Assembly: GCF_005239225.2 (NCBI RefSeq)
Contig: NC_133287.1
Location: 13,931,493 to 13,995,492 of the forward strand
Length of the DNA: 64,000 nucleotides
DNA from: Populus alba
Taxonomy: Eukaryota > Streptophyta > Magnoliopsida > Malpighiales > Salicaceae
Reading direction: 5' to 3'
Each line of letters opens with the position of its first letter. Position 1 is the stretch's first letter. Below the pieces are notes generated by a model that saw only the letters and a program-made list of their open reading frames with translations, searched no databases and was not told the DNA's origin. Positions 12,561 to 21,965 of this stretch are shown here, piece after piece. The position numbers and the translations under genes are program-made.

Positions 12561-13040
12561 CTATCTTTTTTTATTTTAACATTTAAATTTGAATTTTTTT
12601 AGTATATGTTTTTTGATAATGTATGTACTTTTTTTATTGTTATTTGTCAAAGAAACTTGTAGTATGAATATATAGTTTTGTATTTGTTATAGTTTGTTTT
12701 AGATTTTGTCAAATTATATTTGTTTGTAAATTGTTGAAACTTTGTTTGAATTACATCAAATTAGATATGTTGTGATGAAATAAATAATAGCTTGTTTATC
12801 GAGTCCATTTTAATTTTTATCAATTCTATTGCGAAGTTGTGATTTTCATAAATTTATATATGTATAAATTTGTATGGACGTTGATAGGTGATAATTGATA
12901 ATGAATATTTAAATTAAGTGTTTTTATAGTTTGTTGGATAATGCCGGGGTAAACCAATATTTTTGTTATGTTTATTTATGTAACATAGTTAATTAATACA
13001 TGTTGTCGTCATAATTTTTGTTATGTTCATGGATGTATCA
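12561..13040. other. AT-rich leader or intron of the plus-strand CACTA element
   Basis: No coding potential is visible. The stretch follows the CT-rich leader and precedes the transposase remnant at 13041, so it is probably the first intron or leader of that gene. Confidence 0.4.
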
Positions 13041-14229
13041 GGACTCACCCCAAGGATTGCAAATGGTGGATTATTGTAATGGGATTCAGGGTTTTATTAA
13101 TTTCACAATATCTATCCCGAGGAATTTTACTAATAGCGGTATTAGGTGTCCATGCAGAAAGTGAAAAAATAAAAATTTTTTGCATCAAGATGTTGTAACA
13201 ATGCATCTTTTAACTAAAGGGTTCATGGAGGATTACATGTATTGATATGCACACGGGGAACTATTTGTTCCTAATGAGAGCATGGTAGAAGGTGGTTGGG
13301 TCAACTTCAAGTGCTAGCAACATGTATGAAGTTGGAAACGACAACAGTAATCTTTACAAGAACATGGTTATGGATGCAATGAGAATGAGTAAAGGTAATG
13401 TCAGTGAATGTCTAATCATAGAAGAAGAACCTAATGCAGATGCAACAAGGTTTTTTGAGTTGTTGAAAGATTCTGATGAGCCATTATGGGATGACTGCAT
13501 GAATCACAGTAAATTATCGACCGTAGCACATGTGTTCACCATTAAGTCAGATCACGAGTTGAGTGATGCTGGTTATAATAAGATTATCAAATGGGCGAGA
13601 AGCATTTTACTTGAAGGGAACAGGTTGAAAAAGAACTTATATGCTACCAAGTCCATGATGAAACCTCTCGGTTTAAGATACAAAAAATTGACATGTGCCC
13701 TAACTTCTGCATGTCATACTACCTTGAAAATGCTGAGCTGATCGAGTGCATGCCATGTGGGCATTCTCATTACAAACCCAGAACTGGTAGAGGGAAGACT
13801 CTCATGGCATATAAAAAACTTAGATACTTCTCAATCACACCTAGACTGCAAAGGTTATTCATGTCACCAAGGAGTGTTGAGCATATGACATGGCATCAAT
13901 CACATCATGCGGTTGATGAAGTGATGGTGTATCCTTCTGATGGGGTTGTTCAGGATGAGAACGAAGATACAAGTGTGATAGATGAAGTCTTTCAAGCTAG
14001 TGAGTTGGTTGAACCATACCGAGTTGTTCCTTCGATTGACTTAGAAGAAAATTTGAATTTTCGTGTTTTTTATGATAGTTTTGTTGATGTTGATGCAAAG
14101 AAGTTGAATGTTATTTTCAACTCTATTGGACTAGAGAATGTTGATGAAGAAGACGATAACCACATTAAAGAGTGCGATGAAGCTGATGATAACAATTCAA
14201 TTGAGGACGAAGATGAAAATTCTGACTAA
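13041..14229 (+). pseudogene. CACTA TNP2-type transposase with N- and C-terminal parts joined
   Basis: The plus strand holds a second, different CACTA transposase remnant. From 13041 a decayed transposase-associated domain is readable across several stops (QGLQMVDYCNGIQGFINF, IPRNFT, GIRCPCRK, HLLTKGFMEDY). From 13292 a 149-codon frame has the N-terminal region (MVMDAMRM, ADATRFFELLKDSDEPLWDD, KLSTVAHVFTIKS) and shifts frame near 13700 into a 178-codon frame: CMSYYLENAELIECMPCGHS, TGRGKTLMAYKKLRYFSITP, RLFMSPRSVEHMTWHQ, then PYRVVPSIDLEENLNFRVF and an acidic tail ending at 14229. The whole catalytic Transposase_21 region between MTWHQ and the acidic C-terminal tail is absent, so this is an internal-deletion derivative. 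It could not supply transposase but could be mobilised in trans. Confidence 0.85.
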
Positions 14230-14429
14230 ACATGTTGTAAAGCCTTATTTTTATAATGTAATATTAAGGATGATATTTTGAAACATGAAATATTTATTCT
14301 TCTTTAATTGTTAGATCTTGTTATTGTGTTGTGCATGTTGTAAGTTTGCAATTCAAGATTTTATGCAAAAGGATAGACAGAAACACATGGAGGAGCTGTA
14401 AAAATATTGACAATTTCACCAACAGAATT

Positions 14430-14690
14430 ACCGACGGTATGGAACCCGTCGATATTAAACCGAGAGTTGAAAAATATTTACAGAATTTTACCACTGCCAC
14501 CAACGGATATACCGACGGACTGGCACCCGTCAGTATTTTACCGAGAGTTGCAAAAAAATTATAGAATTTTGTCACTTTCACAGATGGATATACCGTTGGA
14601 TTGGCACCCGTTAGTATTTGACCGAGAGTTGCAAAAAAATTACAACCCCTGCCACTTTCACTAACAATTATATCGACGGATTCACTGACG
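14430..14690. repeat. 81-bp tandem repeat with CACTA subterminal motif
   Basis: Units begin at 14430, 14511, 14592 and 14672 (spacing 81, 81, 80). Each begins with ACCGACGG or a variant, continues 'ggcacccgtcagtatt..accgagagttgcaaaaa', and is clearly related to the motifs at 11.8-12.3 kb and 17.9-18.4 kb. The array lies between the two gene remnants of the plus-strand CACTA element. Confidence 0.8.
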
Positions 14691-15269
14691 AGTAGCGCAC
14701 GCCTGTCAGAGTGTCAGGTCGGTCGGCCACATTCACCAACGGACACAGCAAACCTAAGACGCCCATACTTTGATATGCGGTTATCAACGGATTTGCTGAT
14801 GGACCGAAAAGTCTTGCGGGATTTTTGAATTTTTTGGTGCGGATATCAATTAATTACTGACGGATATTACCGATGAAATTTAATGCCACCGACAATAATA
14901 AATGTTCGTTTGTAATTCCGACAAAAACATTGCAATATAAATCCCCTCCCCTCTGGGTTCATTTTTTCTCTGGCTGTTCATCTCTATTTCTCTTCTCCTC
15001 TCCGTTTATAATACATTTGTTTTGCAAGAGATTGTGTTCTTTTGGTGCTAGTTCTAGCATATTAAAAGGTATGTATTCTTCTTTCTTTATCTTTGTAATT
15101 TTTTATTTATTTTTATTTTAAATATGATTATTTTTTTGGTGTTCTTTGTTTTGTGTATTATTTGTAGATAAAATCTTCAAATCAACACACTATTAAGGTA
15201 AGCATTTTTTATTCCAAAATTTATTTTGAATTTATGTAGTTTTTTTTTGCTTTGTGTAGTTTATCTTAA
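14691..15269. other. Spacer between the two CACTA genes, promoter-like
   Basis: More scattered CCGACGG-type motifs are followed near 14932 by CAATATAAATCCCCTCCCC and a CT-rich leader, which looks like a TATA box and transcription start for the second CACTA gene. No protein is recognisable in this stretch. Confidence 0.4.
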
Positions 15270-15690
15270 TTTTGAAATATAGAATTAAGTTTAATTATTT
15301 TATCTTAATTTTAGGATATTATTGTTTGTTTTGCCAAAATTTTTATTGTTTAATTTATGTTTTAAATGTTAATTTAAATATAGAATTAAATTTAAAATTA
15401 TTATCTTAATTTTAAATGTTAATTGAAATATAGAATTAAATTTAATTAGTTTATCTTAATTTTAGGATATTATTTTTTGTTTTGCCAAAATTGTAATTGT
15501 TGAATTTATGTTTTAAATGTTAATTGAAATATAGAATTAAATTTAATTAGTTTATCTTAATTTTAGGATATTATTGTTTGTTTTGTAATAATTGTAATTT
15601 TTTAATTTATGTTTTAAATGTTAATTGAAATATAGAATTAAATTTAATTAGTTTATCTTAATTTTAGGATATTATTATTTGTTATGTTGT
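15270..15690. repeat. 101-bp AT-rich tandem repeat
   Basis: The marker 'ttatcttaattttaggatat' recurs at about 15300, 15451, 15552 and 15653. The last two spacings are exactly 101 bases, while the first interval of 151 contains an extra partial unit. It lies inside the plus-strand CACTA element, probably in an intron or leader of the second gene. Confidence 0.8.
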
Positions 15691-15749
15691 TTATTATTTT
15701 GATTAATTTTAATTGTTATTCATGAATTTGTATTGATGTTAGTTGAAAA

Positions 15750-16098
15750 AATATAGATGTTGAATTTCTATAGATGTTAGGTTGTATAGAGTTGATTTTG
15801 CAATATTTGTGTAATTATTAAATGATTGAATTTCTATAGATGTTAGGTTGTATATGTGATGTTGCTAGAGTCAATTGGATTGTGTTTATTGTATAGATTG
15901 TAGGTTTGGAAAATATGGGTAGTCTACAGTATAAGGGAGGTGCTGCTAAATTTTTTTAAATGATTGAATTTTTATAGATGTTAGGTAGTATATGATGTTG
16001 CTTGAGTCAATTGAATTGTGATTATTGTAAAGATTGCAAGTTTGAAAATTGTGAGTAGTCTTCAGTATAGGAGAGGTGCTGCCGAATTTTTTTTTAAA
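15750..16098. repeat. Tandem repeat of about 135-140 bp
   Basis: The marker 'tgaatttctatagatgttagg' and close variants appear near 15758, 15829 and 15963. The second and third units share about 135 bases, ending 'gtatag/aaggagaggtgctgc'. It directly precedes the ATG of the second CACTA gene. Confidence 0.7.
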
Positions 16099-16142
16099 TA
16101 ATCAAAGTTACATTATTTAACAATTCATATACATTTGTGTAG

Positions 16143-17759
16143 ATGCGTCGAATAAAAACTATAACACGTTGTCAGCAAACAGATGATGTTAGTTCTTCTA
16201 GTAGGGAGGAGGACATCTCCTTAGGTGTTGATTACGGCGAGGCATCCACACCAACTTGTGATGCGCTCTTCTAGCGCGGTTCCACAACGCAGAGACGGTG
16301 TGCCTTCATAGCGGGGTCAATTCACCCGCAAGTACTTGGCACAGTGGAAGGATGACCTCTTAATGTAAGTTTGTTTTGGATTTAGTTTTTTTATATATGT
16401 GCTTATAACATAATTTATGAACAACTAATTAATATTTTATTAATTTTATTTAATTTCAGGCTCACAAATCATCGATGGAGATTCCATTGTTTCAATGGAG
16501 TCAGGTCTCCAAACATCCTAAGTGGAGACCTAATATCGATGTCTGGTTTCAACGATTTCAAATAGGTGTAAATTTTTAATTTTTAGTTTATTTTTAATAA
16601 ATAATTTTATAATTTTATATCTTGTGATATTTTTCTTTTAAATGAATTATTTATATACACAGCATAAATTTGATTGGGATAGCGCGAACAACAATGTTGT
16701 TAGGAGGGTATCAAAGAATCACACGACAACTAGGTAACATTGAAAATAATATTTATTTTTAATTTTTAATTTTATGTTCTAAATTCTAATTAGTTACTAT
16801 GGAAGTAGGTTGCGTGATTTTTGGTATGACACCTAAAAAAAGACGAAAAGAAATGTGAGGGACAACGGTCTTGAAGGATGGAATGAGGTGGTGGTTTGGC
16901 GGGAATTCAAATCATTATTCATCTCAAGAGATATATGGGAGACATATATTGAGCACATGATGTCTGAGCGGTTCTCACGGTACTCATAATTCGGAGCCGA
17001 CAACCGGAACCGGCAAATTCATGGTTCGATGACCACGCACACCATAACTCCGTCTCGTTTAATGCACATGCGAAGCGGATGATAAGATTAATTTAAATGA
17101 AATATATCGTTAATTAATTTGTTGTTGCTTATAAATATATTTAACTTGCAACTTTTTTTTCTTATAGGCTACGTCTCTTGGACGCGAACCGAGTCCAATG
17201 GAGCTATTTGTAGAGGCGCATGTGCGGAGTCAAGACCACCAAAAGGGGGTACAACAGTACGTGGACAATCATGCCCAGCACTTTGTGGTATGTTTGTTCA
17301 ATCATTTTATTTCGTATGTTATTGTTTTCTTGAATTGAATATGATGATTTAAAAAAAAATCAGGAGAACTATAATAGCTGGTTGAGGGAGAGATATGGGG
17401 ACGATCCTTCGACCCATCCAGATTTTGATCCAGATTTATGGATGGAGGTCGGATTGTCTGGTGGACCCAATAAAAATCAGGTTTACAGCCTCTCCAACAC
17501 TATGGCCAAAAACTTGCGGTCGGCCCATAGTGTCTCAACCGTTAGGAGCTCTCCATCAGTATCAAGCACCCAGTCAGAGGAGTTCATAGCATTGAAACAA
17601 CAATATCAACGCCTCTCGATAGATTATGATTAGCTCCGTCAAAAGGTTATGGAGATTAGGTCAAAGATGGGTGATGATCCATGTGCTCCTATTTGGTCAT
17701 ACGGTCCTGACAACAACCAGCCACCACCTCCTCCTCCTCTAGCTCCGCCGCTATTTTAG
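16143..17759 (+). pseudogene. CACTA second gene (Transposase_24, Ptta/En/Spm type)
   Basis: This is the second protein of plant CACTA elements. The start is ATG at 16143 (MRRIKTITRCQQTDD). Coding blocks are separated by AT-rich introns: a block near 16460-16570, one near 16665-16735, one near 16800-17090 (SERFSRYS, ADNRNRQIHGSMTTHT), one near 17167-17290 (ATSLGREPSPMELFVEAHVR), and the last at 17364-17633 (ENYNSWLRERYGDDPSTHPD, GGPNKNQVYSLSNTMAKNLR). The C-terminal proline run PPPPPPLAPPLF ends at a TAG at 17757-17759. Several in-frame stops (for example after DALF and after SIDYD) show that it is dead. The family is thought to bind the subterminal repeats or assist transposition. Together with the TNP2 remnant and the repeats it defines one plus-strand element of about 6 kb. 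Confidence 0.82.
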
Positions 17760-18382
17760 TTTGTTTTTGTTTTTTAAAATATTAAATTTGTAGTGAATAT
17801 TTGGATGAATATTATTTAACATTATTTTTACATTTTTAATGTTTAAAACAAATTCATTTGATTATTAAGTTTTTTCCTTGTTAATAAATATTTTTTTTTT
17901 GTATTTTAAATAAATATCGATGGATTTCCAGACAGAAACATGCCGTCGGTATTTTACCAAGAGTTGCAAAAAAGTTACTGCCCATGCCACAATTGCCGAC
18001 GGATATATTTCATTGATAATTTCCATTACCATTACCGATAGATATATTATGTTGGTATTTGATAGGGAGATTTGAAATATTTATTGCCCATGCCACAATC
18101 ACCGACGGATGGTCTGTCAGTAAACACCGTTGGAAACACAGACGGATTTATTCCATCGGTAAAATTCTCATGGGTAATTTTTTTGTGACACACTTCGCCG
18201 TCTGTAATACCATCGGTGTATTTTTTTTTATTACCAACAGAATTGACAATGAAATTGAAAATTACTGACGATCCAAATTCCGACAGAAATATTCCGTTGA
18301 TGAGATCGTCGGTAATTTTTTTACCGATGGTTTATGTGCCTCACCAACAGACCGAATCCGTTAGTAAAACTGTTTAATGGTG
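17760..18382 (+). repeat. 3' subterminal region and end of the plus-strand CACTA element
   Basis: From about 17920 the GCCGACGGA/CCGTCGGT motifs return, with 'accaagagttgcaaaaaa' units like those at 14.4-14.7 kb. The element probably ends at 18382: read in reverse the end is CACCATTAAACAGTTTTACT, which resembles the CACCA terminus proposed at 12165. Immediately to the right, unrelated gypsy reverse-transcriptase sequence begins, which supports this boundary. Confidence 0.6.
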
Positions 18383-20040
18383 TAATGTATTCTGAAATTA
18401 TGCGTACCTATAAGGGTGCACATTGACAATCGAGACTCCTTTAAATGTGATTCAGTGGTCCACTTCTTTATAAGGAGGTAAGGATTGTGGTTCTTCAAAA
18501 ATTACAGCAAAGTCTTCTAGGAGCCTACATGTGTCAAATGGCACCTAAGCACCTCTTCCTTCACTGAATAATTTCCTTAACCACTACAAAAATGGCCCTT
18601 CCACCTTCAATTTGTTTTTCAAGAGACTATACAATAATCTCTATAGAAGAAGAATCCTTCTAGCCATGCAGTTTCTTTGGCACTTCTCACTAGTTAAATC
18701 TTATAGTCAAGTTGCGCCAATCACACAAGACCGGTCCTAACTTCACTAGCCATTGTATACCCAAGACTACATCCAGTCCTTGTAGTGGGAGAGAAAATAA
18801 TGTGACCGCAAAAGATAAACCTTGCATCTACAGCTATAAGAGCATCTCCAATGGAGTTGCTAAATTGATAGCAAAAAATTAAACAGTAATATTTTGGCTT
18901 TTCTTTACTTGTTTTTCATGCTCCAAGAGGAAAGTCAAATGAAATGCTAAAATGCATTTTCTTTCCCATAAATGTTATTCGTACATATCTCTCAAAAGAG
19001 CTAAAACTAACAAAGTAGAGCCAACAAAAAAATAAACCAATTAAATTTAATCATGTGGAAAAAAAATATCAAAATCATTAAAAAAAAATAAAACACTTAT
19101 TTATTCCACTCTAATAGAATTGGCTTTTCAAATAACTTTTTTTTATTAAAATATATAATAAAAAAAATTATATTTATACTATTTAAAATGTTATTTTATC
19201 AATTTATCTTTTTAGAATACCATCTGTCGATATGCTCTAATGCTTCATATTTCTCTTGACAAGAAAGTTGTCTCCATCAGCGATCCTCACATTAAATTTC
19301 TCGGTAGAAGTGACTGGTAAATAAAGGTGGCAACAACTCTGTAACTTACAAAGGTACGAGGTCCCTTCCAGCCCGAAAAAACATGGAGAGTGATTTCTGC
19401 TTGCTCTCCTCCTGCTTCCTGCTTCCTGCTCCCACCTCTAACTCTTTATTTATTTGCCCAAATTTGAGGCCATGGCCATTTGTTTCACCCTCTTCGTCCT
19501 CTCCTCCTTCAATCAAAAAAAAGATATGGGGTCTAACACCTATGGCCAGGGGTGAAACGCTTGTTGCAGTTGAAGTAGAGGCCTCTCTCCCTTCTTCGAT
19601 ACATTTCTTCCCACGATAAGCACTTAACCAAAGACCCAACCACCTGTTTTGGAGCTGCAGGTGTTGCTGAAAATGGTGGTGTTGCGAGAAGGAGCCATGG
19701 AGGTGCAGTTCGTACCGTTTTTGTTCACCCTTGTCTTCTTCTTCTCATAAGTTGGTCATCTTTTATCTTTGCTACCCCAATAGCTTCTCACAAGGTCTGT
19801 GGTTTAGCCATGCACACCTCATCTGCAATTTCATCTCGTAGGCCTCCAAGGAAAGTGCCAATAAAGGCTGATTGAGGCCACTCAACAACCCTATTGCCCA
19901 ACCTCTTAAATTCACGTTGATAGTCCCTGAGAGTACCAGTTTTCTTAACTCAGGACAAGGCTTAATCAAAGCACTCATACTTATTATGAGAAAACCTTGG
20001 TAGATGAACATACGGAGACATTTTTGTGTTGTTTGATGTA
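18383..20040 (-). pseudogene. Ty3/gypsy gag-protease-RT remnant, minus strand
   Basis: Three pieces in the correct order for a minus-strand gypsy element are readable. Gag at about 20000-19760: GTLRDYQREFKRLGNRV, then SAFIGTFLGGLRDEIADEV and MAKPQTL followed by a stop. Protease C-terminal part at about 19330-18690: EKFNVRIADGDN and LPLQGLDVVLGIQWLVKLGP, LCDWRNLTIRF. Start of reverse transcriptase at about 18520-18400: EEPQSLPPYKEVDH, a stop, ITFKGVSIVNVHPYRYA. The RT is cut where the CACTA element ends at 18382, so the CACTA probably inserted into this older element. A MITE splits the protease at 18840-19237. Stops and indels throughout show a dead copy. Confidence 0.8.
18840..19237. mobile_element. 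Harbinger/Tourist-like MITE with TAA target duplication
   Basis: A 398-bp AT-rich segment bounded by TAA on both sides (18837-18839 and 19238-19240) begins GAGCATCTCCAATGG and ends, in reverse complement, GAGCATATCGACAGATGG. The first 11 terminal positions match at 9. A 3-bp TWA target duplication and short inverted repeats fit PIF/Harbinger-derived Tourist-like MITEs. It interrupts the protease of the gypsy remnant, whose coding resumes on both sides. No coding capacity. Confidence 0.65.
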
Positions 20041-20199
20041 TGATAAATGAAGTGTGGTTCGGCGAGGTTCTATATCCAAATAGAATGAGAAATGTTGGTT
20101 GGGGAAAAGCCTAAAATAAACCTTATGCTTAGCCAAAAGAAAGAAGTAGAACTAGAAACAACTCCATCGCCACTGTTGATTTGAAAATCGACAACGACA

Positions 20200-20740
20200 T
20201 GAATTGCGATGATGATTTTTGAGTTGGCAGTTACTCAGTTTTCATCAATGATATCTACATCAAAAGTTGAATATACAAGTTGATGATTTCAGTGTCAATT
20301 GTAGAACTGACTGAGTTGATGATTTCCGAGTCGGCAACGGCTCAGTTTTCTTCAACGATGTTTTAGTCAATCATGAACTATATGCACTGACGATTTTAGC
20401 GTCAGCTGTGAAACTGTGTTACTTTGATTATTTCTAAGTCGACAACGACTCAGTTTTCATCAACAATTTCTAAGTTAACGGAAAACTAGGTACGCAAATG
20501 ATTTCATATGTCAACCATAGGACTAGATTGTGTTGACGAATTATGTGTCACCAGCGAATTAGTTTTTGCTGTCAAATTTTATGTCACCAACGAATTAGTT
20601 TTCGTTGTCGATTTCCGTGTCACCAGCAAACCTAACCAGTTTCACTATCGATTTCTGTGTCGTCGACAAATTAGTTTTTGCTATCGAATTCTATGTCACC
20701 AGCAAATCAGCTTTTATTGTCGATGTTTGATGACAGACTT
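20200..20740. repeat. Degenerate minisatellite of about 36-40 bp
   Basis: Repeated phrases 'tgtcaccagcgaattagttttcgttgtcgattt' occur five times between about 20540 and 20735 with spacing near 36-40 bases. A more decayed version ('cgacaacgactcagttttcatcaacaatttct') runs from about 20220. No gene is supported; a 95-codon plus-strand frame here (20508-20795) is a by-product of the repeat. Confidence 0.65.
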
Positions 20741-20998
20741 CCATATCAGAATTTACATAAATGCATGTAATGAAATTCATTGTATGATTGTGTAATATGT
20801 GGAAAATAATATGAACATGTGGATTCTTGAAATATGTATGGTGGTGAGTATGTGATTTTAGAATGCAAATGTGCTGATTTGTGACCATTGATGTGATTAG
20901 GTGGTATGACCGGGATCAAATCTTTGACTAGGCATGGACACCCCACGGGAGGAATAGGTAAGTAGCTTCCATTCCTTTTACCATAACGTTAATTCCCC

Positions 20999-21340
20999 GA
21001 AGTGAACTTATTATGAAGTGTTTTTTTTTATTATGTTATAACTTGTAGTAAACTATTATGGAATGTTTGTATGAATATCATGAAAGATCTACTATTGTGA
21101 TATAATGAATGTTAAATGGTTACGAAACATTTGTACGAGTACTATGAAAGAGTTCATTATGTTATAATGTATGCAAATCTAGTTTGGAATGTTCGTACAA
21201 GCATGATGAAGGATCTATTATTGTGTTATAAGGAATGCTAAATTGATATGAAATGTTTGTACAAGTAATATGAATGATCTACTATTGTGATAAAATGAGT
21301 GTTAAACTATTATAGAATGTTGAATGAGTATTATGATTAG
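20999..21340. repeat. 63-bp tandem repeat
   Basis: Units start at 21048, 21111, 21173, 21237 and 21301 (spacing 62-64), each with 'g(t)taaa...ggaatgtttgtacgagta..atgaa.gatctactattgtgatata'. A partial older unit may precede at 20999. Together with the next array it looks like non-coding LTR or leader sequence of an old retroelement. Confidence 0.8.
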
Positions 21341-21965
21341 CTTCAGCTAATAACATCCTAAGGGGATGTCCGAGATGAATTGATGATTAACTTCGGCTAA
21401 TGGCATCCGTGATTGATAGTCGGGTTGTGTTTGATGAATAACTCCGGCTAATGGCATCCTTAGGGGATGGTCGGGATAAATTGATGATTAACTTTGGCTA
21501 ATGGTATCCTAGATGGATGGTCGGGTTGCGTTGATGATTAGCTTCGGCTAATGATATCCTTAAATGGATGGTGAGGTTGGGTTAATGATTAACTTTGGCT
21601 AATGACATTCCTAAATGGATGGTCGGGCTGTGTTGATGATTAACTTTGGCTAATAGCATTTCTAGATGGATTGCCGAGTTACGTTGATGGTTAGCTTCGA
21701 TTAATGACATCCTAGAGGGATGACCGGGTTGAATATGATGTCTAGCTCTGGCTAAGGGCATCCTAAATAGATGGTTGAGTTAATTATAATGATTTGCATC
21801 GACTAATGATATTAGTAAGAAATGACAAATTTGATTTTGTGATTAGTTTTGGTTAATAGCTTATGAGACTGATACCCGAGTTTGAATGTTGTGATTAGCT
21901 ATGGTTAAAAGTATCCAAAGTGGATGACCAGATTAAAGTGAAGTAATTAACCTCGATTGATGTTT
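21335..21965. repeat. Minisatellite of about 55 bp, roughly 11-12 units
   Basis: The pattern 'gatgattaacttcggctaatggcatccta..ggatggtcgggttg' recurs about every 50-58 bases from 21335. It is clear for eight units and decays toward 21960. Similar 'cggctaatggcatcc' minisatellites are, as I recall, found in plant retrotransposon LTRs, but no element boundaries are visible here. Confidence 0.75.

Noticed and set aside
18589..18602. CACTACAAAAATGG as a CACTA element terminus
   Set aside because: It lies within the minus-strand gypsy remnant, whose coding continues on both sides, and there are no subterminal repeats beside it; the CACTA end at 18382 fits better.
19383..19619. 78-codon Ser/Pro-rich plus-strand frame
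   Set aside because: It is antisense to the gag-protease linker of the minus-strand gypsy remnant and low in complexity.
20508..20795. 95-codon frame rich in Val, Cys and Phe
   Set aside because: Its repetitive translation follows the degenerate 36-40 bp minisatellite; no start context or similarity supports a gene.
21335..21965. CRISPR-like array
   Set aside because: Units are contiguous and degenerate with no unique spacers, in a plant nuclear context; it is a minisatellite.
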